Shown in pieces: positions 23,247-31,206 of a stretch of 37,983 nt of DNA. The notes under the pieces are model-generated. The model saw nothing but the letters and a program-made list of their open reading frames with translations. It had not been told where the DNA came from and did no database searches. A program made the position numbers and the translations under genes. Each line of letters opens with the position of its first letter. The stretch's first letter is position 1. The stretch is from Blastococcus sp. MG754426 (GTDB lineage: Bacteria > Actinomycetota > Actinomycetes > Mycobacteriales > Geodermatophilaceae): NCBI RefSeq assembly GCF_021699055.1, contig NZ_SSXC01000039.1, positions 1-37,983 of the forward strand. Reading direction: 5' to 3'.

Positions 23247-24509
23247 GTGCCCGACGTCATCTTCGAGATCAACCGCGACCTGAGCGTGCCGATGCGCGAC
23301 CAGGCGGTGCCGGGCCACAACCGCTGGCACCCCGACATCCCGCCGGCGACGACGGTCGCCCCCGGCGGGACGTACCGGATCGAGTGCAAGGACTGGACCG
23401 ACGACCAGGTCCGCAACACCGACGACGCCGACGACATCCGCGACATGAACATCGACCCGTGCCACGTGCTCAGCGGGCCCTTCGCCATCGAGGGCGCCGA
23501 ACCCGGTGACCTGCTGGTCGTCGACATCGTCGACATCGGCCCCTTCCAGGAGCAGGAGTGGGGCTACACCGGGATCTTCGCCAAGGAGAACGGCGGCGGG
23601 TTCCTCACCGACTACTCGCCCGGGGCGTCCAAGGCGATCTGGGACCTGGACGGGATCTGGACCACCTCCCGGCACGTCCCCGGGGTGCGCTTCATCGGCA
23701 ACTCCCACCCGGGGCTGTTCGGCTGCGCGCCGTCCCCGGACCTGCTGGCGGAGTGGAACCGCCGCGAGCAGGCGCTGATCGACCTGAACCCGGACCGGGT
23801 CACCGGGGACGTCCCGGCGCACCCGGGGGACGTGGCCGGCGCACCCCAGGTCCCGGCGCTGGCCCTGCCCCCGCTGCCCAAGGACGCGTTGCTGGGGACG
23901 CTCAGCGGGGCGGCCCTGGACCGGGCGGCCGCCGAGGCCTGCCGCACCATCCCCCCGCGGGAGCACGGCGGCAACGTCGACATCAAGGACCTCGGCGTCG
24001 GCACCCGGGTCTACATGCCGGTGTACGTGCCCGGGGCCAACTTCTCCATCGGGGACCTGCACTTCGCCCAGGGGGACGGCGAGATCACCTTCTGCGGGGC
24101 GATCGAGATGCCCGGCTTCATCGATCTGCACTTCGACCTGATCAAGGGCGGGATGGACCGCTACAAGCAGTCGATGCCGTTCTTCAAGCCCGGCCGGGTC
24201 GGCCCGAACTACTCGGAGTTCATCACCTTCGAGGGGATCTGCGTCGAGGACGGCCGCAACTACTACATGAACGCGACCGTCGCCTACCGCCAGGCCTGCC
24301 TCAACGCCATCAACTACCTGATGCCGGCCATGGGCTGGACGTTCGAGCAGGCCTACCTGTTCCTCGGGGCAGCACCGGTCGACGGCCGGATCGGTGGGGT
24401 CGTGGACATCCCCAACAGCGCGGTGTCGATCAGCATCCCGCTGTCGATCTTCGACCGGAACATCCTGCCCGACGGTGCCGGTGGGGGCCGGGACCTGACG
24501 GCGGACTGA
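23247..24509 (+). CDS. fmdA: Formamidase/acetamidase
   Basis: Hydrolyses formamide or short aliphatic amides to the acid and ammonia, in the cytoplasm. At 420 aa it matches the FmdA_AmdA family in length. Family landmarks include NRWHPDIPPATTVAPGG near the N-terminus, GPFAIEGAEPGDLLVVDI, FIGNSHPGLFGCAP, REHGGNVDIKDL, and GDLHFAQGDGEITFCGAIE, which together form the metal/active-site region. The GTG start has GAGGAG 5 nt upstream. It heads a co-directional group with FmdB, a MOSC protein and a MetX-like hydrolase; a 15-bp stem-loop follows its stop. Nitrogen scavenging from amides is the likely role. Formamide versus acetamide preference cannot be read from sequence. Confidence 0.95.
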   Translation: MPDVIFEINRDLSVPMRDQAVPGHNRWHPDIPPATTVAPGGTYRIECKDWTDDQVRNTDDADDIRDMNIDPCHVLSGPFAIEGAEPGDLLVVDIVDIGPFQEQEWGYTGIFAKENGGGFLTDYSPGASKAIWDLDGIWTTSRHVPGVRFIGNSHPGLFGCAPSPDLLAEWNRREQALIDLNPDRVTGDVPAHPGDVAGAPQVPALALPPLPKDALLGTLSGAALDRAAAEACRTIPPREHGGNVDIKDLGVGTRVYMPVYVPGANFSIGDLHFAQGDGEITFCGAIEMPGFIDLHFDLIKGGMDRYKQSMPFFKPGRVGPNYSEFITFEGICVEDGRNYYMNATVAYRQACLNAINYLMPAMGWTFEQAYLFLGAAPVDGRIGGVVDIPNSAVSISIPLSIFDRNILPDGAGGGRDLTAD

Positions 24510-24517
24510 TCCACCGG

Positions 24518-24552
24518 GTGGTGCGGGGCGGGACCGGCCCGCCCCGCACCAC
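24518..24552 (+). terminator. Perfect 15-bp stem-loop between fmdA and fmdB
   Basis: GTGGTGCGGGGCGGG pairs exactly with CCCGCCCCGCACCAC around the 5-nt loop ACCGG. It begins 9 nt after the fmdA stop and ends 32 nt before the fmdB start. There is no T-run. It is likely to act as a partial terminator or an mRNA stabiliser that sets fmdA well above the downstream genes. Confidence 0.7.
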
Positions 24553-24584
24553 GTCCCTCCCCGACCCCAGAGAGGAGCACCCCG

Positions 24585-24857
24585 TTGCCGCTGTACGAGT
24601 TCCGCTGCCCCGAGTGCGGCCCGTTCGACCTGCACCGTGGGATGCGGGACGCCGCGTCCACGGCGCCATGCCCCGCCTGCGACCGGACGGCGACGCGCCA
24701 CTACCGCGTGGGGGTCGGGCGCCCTCACGCCGGCGCCCTGCGCGACGCCGGCCGCGCGGACCGCGCGCGCGTCGACCGGGCGCGCAGCGGGGAGCCGGTG
24801 ATCACCGGCCCGCCCACGGGACGGCGCCTGCGCGGCGGCACGGCCCATCGGCACTGA
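24585..24857 (+). CDS. fmdB: FmdB-family zinc-ribbon protein
   Basis: A 90-aa protein with the FmdB opening MPLYEFRCPECG. Four cysteines (C8, C11, C29, C32) form a zinc ribbon within the first 35 residues. The remaining 55 residues are basic and low in hydrophobicity (GRADRARVDRARSGE) and may bind nucleic acid or be disordered. The start is TTG, supported by AGAGGAG 7 nt upstream; family alignment begins at that exact codon. FmdB was named as a possible regulator of formamidase genes, and its place after fmdA fits, but its mechanism is not established. Confidence 0.88.
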   Translation: MPLYEFRCPECGPFDLHRGMRDAASTAPCPACDRTATRHYRVGVGRPHAGALRDAGRADRARVDRARSGEPVITGPPTGRRLRGGTAHRH

Positions 24858-24924
24858 TCCGAGGGCGGGGCCGGCCGCCCCCGGCTACGGTCGGTAGCAC
24901 CCGAACCGCTACGGACGGAGGGCC

Positions 24925-25764
24925 ATGCCGCTCGTCTCCCGCCTCTCGACCACCCCGGTCAAGGGCACCGCCCTGCACCACCCGGAGACCGTGACGGTCA
25001 CCGGCAACGGAGTGCCGGAGAACCGGCGCTTCCACCTGGTCGACGCCCGGCGGCGGTTGTTCAACGGCAAGCAGCACGGTCCGCTCGTGCAGCTCACCGC
25101 CGAGTTCGACCCCCACGGGGACCACCTCGTCCTGAGGTTCCCCGACCGTCCGCCCGTGGCGGGTCGCACCACCGGGCTCGGCGAGGCCGTGCGCACGGAC
25201 TTCTACGGGCGCGACGTCGACGGGCACGTCCTCGAGGGGCCGTGGTCGGCCGCGCTCAGCGACTTCGTCGGGCAGGAGGTGCACCTGGTCGCGGTCGACC
25301 GGCCCGGTGACGCGGTCGACGTCCACCCGGTCACGCTGATCTCCACCGCGACGCTCGAGCACCTCCGCCGGGTCACCCCGGACGGGGAACGGCTGGACCA
25401 CCGGCGGTTCCGGATGCTCGTCGAGGTGGCCGGCTGCGACGTGCACGAGGAGGACACCTGGGCCGGCCGACGCGTGCGGATCGGCGCGGTCACCGTCCAG
25501 GTGGTCGGACCGGTGCCGCGCTGCGTCGTGACCAACGAGAACCCGGAGAGCGGGAAGGTCGACTTCGGCACCCTGAAGGCCATCGTGAGGTACCGCGGCC
25601 AGCTCGCGACCGACCTCAGCACGCCGGTGGCGCACCTGCCGGACAACGGCGCCGCGATCCTCGGCATGTACGCCACCGTGGAGCAGCCCGGCGAGATCGC
25701 CCTCGGCGACCCGGTCGAGCTGCTCGACGAGACCGCCGTCCAGGCCGCCCGACCCGCCCGCTGA
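24925..25764 (+). CDS. MOSC-domain protein with N-terminal MOSC_N domain
   Basis: A 279-aa protein with an N-terminal beta-barrel domain (MOSC_N, about 1-110: LSTTPVKGTALHHPETVTVT) and a C-terminal MOSC domain (about 120-275). The conserved molybdenum-binding-type cysteine is C200 in GPVPRCVVTNENPESGKVDF. Such proteins carry sulfurated molybdenum cofactor; relatives (YcbX, mARC) reduce N-hydroxylated compounds with a redox partner, and here no ferredoxin domain is fused. The ATG has GGAGGG upstream. It follows fmdB by 67 nt and precedes the MetX-like hydrolase by 14 nt. A link to N-hydroxylated amides would make sense beside an amidase but is inference. Confidence 0.9.
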   Translation: MPLVSRLSTTPVKGTALHHPETVTVTGNGVPENRRFHLVDARRRLFNGKQHGPLVQLTAEFDPHGDHLVLRFPDRPPVAGRTTGLGEAVRTDFYGRDVDGHVLEGPWSAALSDFVGQEVHLVAVDRPGDAVDVHPVTLISTATLEHLRRVTPDGERLDHRRFRMLVEVAGCDVHEEDTWAGRRVRIGAVTVQVVGPVPRCVVTNENPESGKVDFGTLKAIVRYRGQLATDLSTPVAHLPDNGAAILGMYATVEQPGEIALGDPVELLDETAVQAARPAR

Positions 25765-25778
25765 AGCGAGGAGCCCCG

Positions 25779-26813
25779 ATGCCCCGGCCCACCGACCACG
25801 AGCTGTTCGACCTGGGAAACGTCGTCCTGCAGAGCGGCGCGACCCTGCGCGGAGCCCAGCTCGCCTACAAGACGTACGGCACGCTGAACGCCGACCGGTC
25901 CAACGTGATCGTCCACCCCACGTGGTACAGCGCCTGGCACGACGCCAACGAGTGGTCGGTCGGGCCGGGCATGGCCTGCGACCCCGAGAAGTACTTCATC
26001 GTGATGCCCAACCAGCTCAACAACGGCCTGTCGACGTCGCCGAGCAACACCCCGCCGCCCTACGACGGGCCGAACTTCCCGCCCGTGACGTTCTACGACC
26101 AGGTCGAGGTGCAGCACCGGCTGCTCACGGAGAAGTGGGGCATCGAGTCGGTGGAGCTGGTGCTCGGGTCCTCCATGGGCGCCGGCCAGACCTACCAGTG
26201 GGCGGTCAGCCACCCGGAGATGGTGAAGCGGGCCGCCCCCATCGTCGGCTCGGCGATCACCAGCGAGCACAACCAGGTCTTCCTGAAGAGCCTGCGTGCT
26301 GCGCTCACCCTCGACCCGGCGTTCGCGGGCGGCCGCTACCGGCGGGACGCGCTGCCCACCGCCGGGTTGCGCGCCTTCGCCCGGATCTACGCCGGGTGGG
26401 GCCTGTCGCAGGCCTTCTACTGGCAGCGGGAGTACCGCAACCTGGGCTTCTCCTCCCTGGAGGACTTCCTCGTCGGGTTCTGGGAGGGCTTCTGGCTCGA
26501 CGACCGTGACCCCAACGACCTGCTGGGGATGCTCTGGACCTGGGAGCACGGCGACGTCGGCAAGACCCCGGGCTTCGACGGCGACACCGAGGCCGCGCTG
26601 CGCTCGATCCGCTGTCCCCTGGTGGCGATGCCGGCGAAGACGGACCTCTACTTCCCGCCGGAGGACGAGGAGTGGGCATCGCAGTTCATCGAGCACGGTG
26701 AGGTCCGGGTCATCCCCACCGTCTACGGGCACTTCGCCGGCCTGGGGCAGAACCCGGCGGACAACGAGTTCATCGACCGGGCGCTCCGGGAGCTGCTGGA
26801 CCGCCCGGCCTGA
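25779..26813 (+). CDS. MetX-like alpha/beta hydrolase (homoserine acetyltransferase superfamily)
   Basis: A 344-aa alpha/beta-hydrolase-fold protein related to homoserine O-acetyltransferase. The opening (FDLGNVVLQSGATLRGAQLA, YKTYGTLNADRSNVIV) is MetX-like. The nucleophile elbow is GSSMGAGQ with S132, the acid D289 is in AKTDLYFPPED, and the histidine is H318 in VYGHFAGLG, so the triad is intact. It lacks the MetX arginine-rich substrate pattern that I would look for in a methionine gene, and no met gene is nearby. Position 14 nt after the MOSC gene suggests an amide- or ester-related hydrolase of the formamidase cluster. Substrate unknown. Confidence 0.86.
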   Translation: MPRPTDHELFDLGNVVLQSGATLRGAQLAYKTYGTLNADRSNVIVHPTWYSAWHDANEWSVGPGMACDPEKYFIVMPNQLNNGLSTSPSNTPPPYDGPNFPPVTFYDQVEVQHRLLTEKWGIESVELVLGSSMGAGQTYQWAVSHPEMVKRAAPIVGSAITSEHNQVFLKSLRAALTLDPAFAGGRYRRDALPTAGLRAFARIYAGWGLSQAFYWQREYRNLGFSSLEDFLVGFWEGFWLDDRDPNDLLGMLWTWEHGDVGKTPGFDGDTEAALRSIRCPLVAMPAKTDLYFPPEDEEWASQFIEHGEVRVIPTVYGHFAGLGQNPADNEFIDRALRELLDRPA

Positions 26814-26858
26814 CCCGCCCCGGCGCGGCGGGCGTGGACCGTGCAGCGCCCCCCACGC

Positions 26859-28115
26859 TCAGCTGAGCGGGCTGCGCGGGAGCAGTCGGTCGCTGATGAT
26901 CCGCTTCTGGATCTCGCTGGTGCCCTCGAAGATCGTGGTCAGCCGGGCGTCCCGCCAGTGCCGCTCGACCTGCCGCTCGGTCGTGTAGCCGTTGCCGCCG
27001 TGCAGCTGCATGGCCTGGTTGGTCACCCGCACCGACATCTCGGTGGCCTCGAGCTTCACCATCGAGGCCTCCTTGGCCACCGGCAGCCCGAGGTCGAGCA
27101 GGTGGGCGACCTGCCGGTAGAAGGCCCGCGACTGCTCGATCTGCGCCGCCATCTCGGCCACGGCGAACCGCAGCGCCTGGAAGTCGCCGATGGGGTGGCC
27201 GAACTGCTCCCGCTCCTGCAGGTAGCGGACGGAGTCCTCCAGCGCGGCCCGCGCCAGGCCCACCGCGCGGGCCGCGGTGTGCACCCGGGCCGTGTTGAGG
27301 AACTTCTGCGCCTCGGCGAACCCGGCCTGCTTCGCTTCCTCGCCCTCGGCGTCGCTGTCCTCGCGGGCGGCCCTGGCCTGGTCGATGACGTTGTCCTTCG
27401 GGATGCGGACGCCGTCGAAGGTGAGGTCCCAGGTGAGGAAGCCGTGGTAGCCGATCTTGTCGATCGGGGAGCCGGTCAGCCCCTCCGGGAACGCGCCGCG
27501 CTCCTTCTCGAGCAGCAGGTTGAGCAGGCCGGCCGAGCGGGACTCCCCGGGCTCCGGGTCGCGCTCGCGCACGAGCACCTGGATGAAGTCGGCGGCCTCG
27601 GCGTTGCCGCACCACCGCTTGCGGCCGGTGACCACCCACTCGTCGCCGTCGAGGACCGCGCGGGTGGAGACCCCGGCCAGGTCGGAGCCGGCGTCGGGCT
27701 CCGACAGCGCGATCGCGCCGATCCACTCGCCGCGGGCGCTGCGGGCCATGAGCTCGTGCCGGCGGCCGGCGTCGGGCACCGCCGTCCCCAGCCCCTGCGA
27801 GCGGGCCAGGATGCTGGCCGTCGACATCCAGGCGCGGGCGAGCTCCTCGCTGACCATGCAGTACTCGAAGACGCCGAGCCCCAGCCCGCCCTGGTCCGCG
27901 GGCACGGTGATGCCGAACCAGCCCCGCTCGGCCATGCCGGAGAGGAGCGACGCCGGGATGAGGCCCTTCTGCGGGTCGAGCTCGTCCGCGACCGGCAGCA
28001 CCTCCTCCATGGCGAACCGGCGCGCCTGCTCCTGCAGCGCCTCCCGCTCCGGGGTGTGCCACGGGGGCAGCAGCGCGGGCGGCTGCGGCTCGAGGATCTC
28101 GTCGGTGCCGGTCAT
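26859..28115 (-). CDS. Acyl-CoA dehydrogenase
   Basis: A 418-aa FAD enzyme that introduces the alpha,beta double bond into an acyl-CoA and passes electrons to ETF. Signatures: IGAIALSEPDAGSDLAGV (flavin contact), the FDGVRIPKDNVI strand, REQFGHPIGDFQALRFAVAE, MQLHGGNGYTTE, and the end TTIFEGTSEIQKR, whose E397 is at the catalytic-base position of medium-chain enzymes. A charged insert (AREDSDAEGEEAKQ) of about a dozen residues follows VIDQA, where most relatives have a short loop. The ATG has GAGGAGGA 4 nt upstream. It lies 55 nt after the acetoacetyl-CoA synthetase gene, probably in one operon for ketone or branched acyl use. Confidence 0.94.
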   Translation of the reverse strand: MTGTDEILEPQPPALLPPWHTPEREALQEQARRFAMEEVLPVADELDPQKGLIPASLLSGMAERGWFGITVPADQGGLGLGVFEYCMVSEELARAWMSTASILARSQGLGTAVPDAGRRHELMARSARGEWIGAIALSEPDAGSDLAGVSTRAVLDGDEWVVTGRKRWCGNAEAADFIQVLVRERDPEPGESRSAGLLNLLLEKERGAFPEGLTGSPIDKIGYHGFLTWDLTFDGVRIPKDNVIDQARAAREDSDAEGEEAKQAGFAEAQKFLNTARVHTAARAVGLARAALEDSVRYLQEREQFGHPIGDFQALRFAVAEMAAQIEQSRAFYRQVAHLLDLGLPVAKEASMVKLEATEMSVRVTNQAMQLHGGNGYTTERQVERHWRDARLTTIFEGTSEIQKRIISDRLLPRSPLS

Positions 28116-28170
28116 GCGTCCTCCTCGCTGAGGGCGGTGATCCCCGGCCCGTTCCCCCGGCGGAGCACGA

Positions 28171-30159
28171 TCACCCGCGCTCGTGACCAGCGTCACCGCC
28201 GCGCGCCCTCGCGAGCTCGACGTAGTGCTCGACCAGCGAGGCGTCGTCCACGGTGCCGGTGTTGACCGCCTTCGCCGGGTCCACGCCCTGGAACAACCGC
28301 TTGAGCGGCACCTCCAGCCGCTTGCCGGTGCGGGTGTGCGGCACCCCCGGGACGGCGATCACCTCGTCGGGCACGTGCCGCGGGCTGGCCTGCTCCCGGA
28401 TCGCCGCCCGCAGCCGCCCGACCAGGTCCTCGGTCAGCTCGGTCCCGGGCGCGAGCTGCACGAACAGCGGCATCCAGTAGCCGCCCTCGGGCAGCTCCAC
28501 GCCGAGCACGACGCAGTCCAGCACCTCCGGGAAGGCCTCGACGGCGGCGTAGATGTCGGCCGTGCCCATGCGCACGCCGCCGCGGTTGAGCGTGGAGTCC
28601 GACCGGCCGGTGATGACGCAGGTGCCGCGCGCGGTGATCTCCAGCCAGTCGCCGTGCCGCCACACGCCCGGCCACGGTTCGAAGTAGGCGGCGCGGTAGC
28701 GGGCGCCGTCCGGGTCGTTCCAGAAGCAGAGGGGCATCGAGGGCATCGGCTCGGTGACCACGAGCTCCCCCAGCTCCCCCACCACGGGCTCGCCCTGCTC
28801 GTCCCACGACGCCACCGCGACACCCAGGTTGGGCCGCTGGAGCTCCCCCGCCGTCACCGGCAGCAGCGGGCTGGACCCGATGAAGCCGGTGGCGACGTCG
28901 GTGCCGCCGGACGCCGACGTCAGCTGCAGGTCCGCGCCCACGGCGTCGTAGACCCAGTGGTAGGAGGACGCGGGCAGCGGGGACCCGGTGCTGGCCAGCA
29001 CGCGCAGCGCCGAGAGGTCGTGGTCGTCCCCGGGGCGGGCGCCGGCCTTCTGGCAGGCGGCGAGGTAGCCGGGGCTGGTGCCCAGGACGGTGGTGCCCAG
29101 CCGGGCGGCGAGCGCGAACTGGGCGTCGACGGTCGGGTACGCCGGGGCGCCGTCGTGCAGGATCGCCGTCGCCCCCGAGAGCAGGGACGACACCACGACG
29201 TTCCACATCATCCAGGCCGTCGAGGTGTACCAGTAGAAGCGGTCGCCGGGGCCGAGGTCCTGGTGCAGCCGGCCGGACTTCAGCTGCTCCAGCACCACCC
29301 CGCCGTGCCCGTGCACGATCCCCTTGGGCAGGCCGGTGGTGCCCGACGAGTAGACGATCCACAGCGGGTGGTCGAACGGCGTCGGCTCGAACACCGGGTC
29401 CTGCCCGTCCGCGACGGCGTCGGCCCACGCCAGGGCGCCGTCGGGCACCTCGTCGGGGAAGAGCCGCGGGACGGCGATCGTCGTCCGCACCGTGGGCAGC
29501 GCCTCCCGCAGCTGCGCGACGACCTCGCGCCGGTCGTGCGCCCGCCCGTTGAACCGGTACCCGTCGACGGCGACCAGCACGGTGGGCTCGATCTGCGCGA
29601 ACCGGTCGAGGACGGCGCGGGTGCCGAAGTCCGGCGCGCAGGAGGACCACACCGCCCCGACCGCGGCCGCGCCGAGGAAGGCGACGACGGTCTCGGGCAC
29701 GTTGGGCAGGTAGCCGGCCACCCGGTCGCCGGGGCGCACGCCGAGCCGGCGCAGGGTCGCGGCGAACGCGCCCACCCGGGCCCGGAGCTCCGCCCACGGG
29801 ATCTCGACGGGCTCGGTGTCCTCCGCGACGGCGACCAGCGCGGGCCGGTCGTCGGCGGCCTGGCGGAACACCTGCTCGGCGTAGTTCACCGTCGTGCCGG
29901 GGAACCAGACGGCGCCGGGCATCTCGCGGGAGGGGAGCACCCGGTCGTCGGGGACGTCGAGGACACCGGTCCAGCGCGCGAGGTCGCCCCAGAACTGGTC
30001 GAGGTGCTCCACCGACCAGCGCCACAGGGCGTCGTAGTCGACGGGGTCGCCGAAGGACACGCCCCGGCGCGCGGCCACGTCGGCGGCGAAGGCGGCCATC
30101 CGGGTGCCGGCGATCGACGCGGCCGACGGCCGCCAGAGGATCTCGGTGGTCTCGGTCAC
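28171..30159 (-). CDS. Acetoacetyl-CoA synthetase
   Basis: ATP-dependent ligase making acetoacetyl-CoA from acetoacetate, 662 aa, as usual for the family. Adenylation motifs are in order: YSSGTTGLPKGIVHGHGG (A3), LTSASGGTDVATGF, HGDWLEITARG (A7), GRSDSTLNRGGVRMGTADIY (A8) and RTGKRLEVPLK with the catalytic lysine K613 (A10). An N-terminal ACAS-type segment precedes (LWRWSVEHLDQFWGDLARW). The GTG start (VTETTEILWRP) gives the standard N-terminus but has a weak ribosome site. It is followed by the acyl-CoA dehydrogenase and is divergent from DUF2237. Use of acetoacetate or ketone bodies as carbon source is likely. Confidence 0.93.
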   Translation of the reverse strand: MTETTEILWRPSAASIAGTRMAAFAADVAARRGVSFGDPVDYDALWRWSVEHLDQFWGDLARWTGVLDVPDDRVLPSREMPGAVWFPGTTVNYAEQVFRQAADDRPALVAVAEDTEPVEIPWAELRARVGAFAATLRRLGVRPGDRVAGYLPNVPETVVAFLGAAAVGAVWSSCAPDFGTRAVLDRFAQIEPTVLVAVDGYRFNGRAHDRREVVAQLREALPTVRTTIAVPRLFPDEVPDGALAWADAVADGQDPVFEPTPFDHPLWIVYSSGTTGLPKGIVHGHGGVVLEQLKSGRLHQDLGPGDRFYWYTSTAWMMWNVVVSSLLSGATAILHDGAPAYPTVDAQFALAARLGTTVLGTSPGYLAACQKAGARPGDDHDLSALRVLASTGSPLPASSYHWVYDAVGADLQLTSASGGTDVATGFIGSSPLLPVTAGELQRPNLGVAVASWDEQGEPVVGELGELVVTEPMPSMPLCFWNDPDGARYRAAYFEPWPGVWRHGDWLEITARGTCVITGRSDSTLNRGGVRMGTADIYAAVEAFPEVLDCVVLGVELPEGGYWMPLFVQLAPGTELTEDLVGRLRAAIREQASPRHVPDEVIAVPGVPHTRTGKRLEVPLKRLFQGVDPAKAVNTGTVDDASLVEHYVELARARGGDAGHERG

Positions 30160-30214
30160 GCCCGCACCATGCCATCCTGGGCGCCCGCCGACCACGCCCC
30201 CTCGAGGAGTGCCC

Positions 30215-30619
30215 GTGCAGCCCGACCCCGCCGACGAGCGGAACGTGCTCGGTGGACCGCTCGAACCGTGCTCGACCGACCCGCTGACCGGCTTCTACCG
30301 CGACGGGCACTGCACCTCCGGGCCGGAGGACCTCGGGTCGCACACGGTCTGCGCCGTCGTCTCCACCGAGTTCCTGGCGCTGCAGCGGGAGCTCGGCAAC
30401 GACCTCTCCACCCCGCGCCCGGAGTACGGCTTCCCGGGGCTGCGGCCGGGCGACCGCTGGTGCGTCGTCGCCTCCCGCTGGCTGCAGGCCTACCAGGCCG
30501 GGGCGGCCGCGGGCGTCGTGCTGGCCGCCACGAACGCCCGGGCCCTGGAGGTGGTGCCCCTCGAGGCGCTGCGCCGGTACGCCGTGGACGTGCCCGACGA
30601 CGTCAGCGGGCTGGAGTGA
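30215..30619 (+). CDS. DUF2237 family protein
   Basis: A 134-aa protein of a widespread but uncharacterised family. Its core is RNVLGGPLEPCSTDPLTGFY, then SHTVCAVVSTEFLALQRELGNDLSTPRPE and GLRPGDRWCVVASRWLQAYQ. Conserved cysteines occur in EPCS, DGHC, TVCA and RWCV and may bind metal or form disulfides. The GTG is supported by GAGGAG 5 nt upstream. A glutathione-peroxidase gene begins 49 nt later in the same direction. A redox role is a guess from cysteines and neighbours. Confidence 0.88.
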   Translation: MQPDPADERNVLGGPLEPCSTDPLTGFYRDGHCTSGPEDLGSHTVCAVVSTEFLALQRELGNDLSTPRPEYGFPGLRPGDRWCVVASRWLQAYQAGAAAGVVLAATNARALEVVPLEALRRYAVDVPDDVSGLE

Positions 30620-30668
30620 GCGCCGCGCCGCCGGAATGAACGCCCGGCCGGTGGCGCTGCGGGGCGGC

Positions 30669-31163
30669 ATGGACGACCTCCTCGACACGCCCTTGACCAC
30701 GCTGCACGGCAGCGCCACCACGCTGCGGGAGCTCACCGGCGGGTCGCCGGCCCTGGTGGTGAACGTGGCCAGCCGGTGCGGGCTCACCCCGCAGTACACC
30801 GCGCTGGAGGCGTTGCACGAGGAGTACGGCCCCCGCGGTTTCACCGTCGTCGGGGTGCCCTGCAACCAGTTCATGGGCCAGGAGCCCGGCACCGCCGAGG
30901 AGATCGAGCAGTTCTGCTCGGCCACCTACGGCGTCACCTTCCCGCTGACCGAGAAGACCGAGGTCAACGGCCCGGGCGCGCACCCCCTCTTCCAGCGGCT
31001 GGCCGCGGTGCCCGACCTCGACGGGGCTGCGGGCGACGTGCAGTGGAACTTCGAGAAGTGGGTGGTCGACGGCACCGGCCGGGTCGTCGCCCGGTTCCGC
31101 CCGCGCACCGAGCCCGACGCCCCCGAGGTGCGCGCGGCGATCGAGTCCGTCCTCCCGGCCTGA
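30669..31163 (+). CDS. Glutathione peroxidase-family thiol peroxidase
   Basis: Reduces hydroperoxides with thioredoxin-like donors. The 164-aa form starting MDDLLDTPLTTL is chosen because family homology begins there; an in-frame ATG 33 nt upstream would add 11 residues. The peroxidatic residue is cysteine, not selenocysteine (C37 in NVASRCGLTPQY). The tetrad residues Q67-type in PCNQF and W in WNFEKWVV are present. C83 in EQFCSATYGVTFPL matches the resolving cysteine of thioredoxin-dependent yeast-type enzymes, so glutathione is unlikely to be the donor, as expected in an organism using mycothiol. It is followed after 43 nt by an Rv2466c-like protein. Confidence 0.93.
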   Translation: MDDLLDTPLTTLHGSATTLRELTGGSPALVVNVASRCGLTPQYTALEALHEEYGPRGFTVVGVPCNQFMGQEPGTAEEIEQFCSATYGVTFPLTEKTEVNGPGAHPLFQRLAAVPDLDGAAGDVQWNFEKWVVDGTGRVVARFRPRTEPDAPEVRAAIESVLPA

Positions 31164-31193
31164 CGCCGACCGGCGCAGGTGGGCGGGAGCGCC

Positions 31194-31199
31194 TAGGTT
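31194..31199 (+). promoter_or_regulatory. -10 element of a leaderless promoter
   Basis: TAGGTT fits TANNNT and ends 7 nt before the ATG of the Rv2466c-like gene, which lacks a ribosome site; the gap is CGCCTCC. Confidence 0.45.
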
Positions 31200-31206
31200 C
31201 GCCTCC

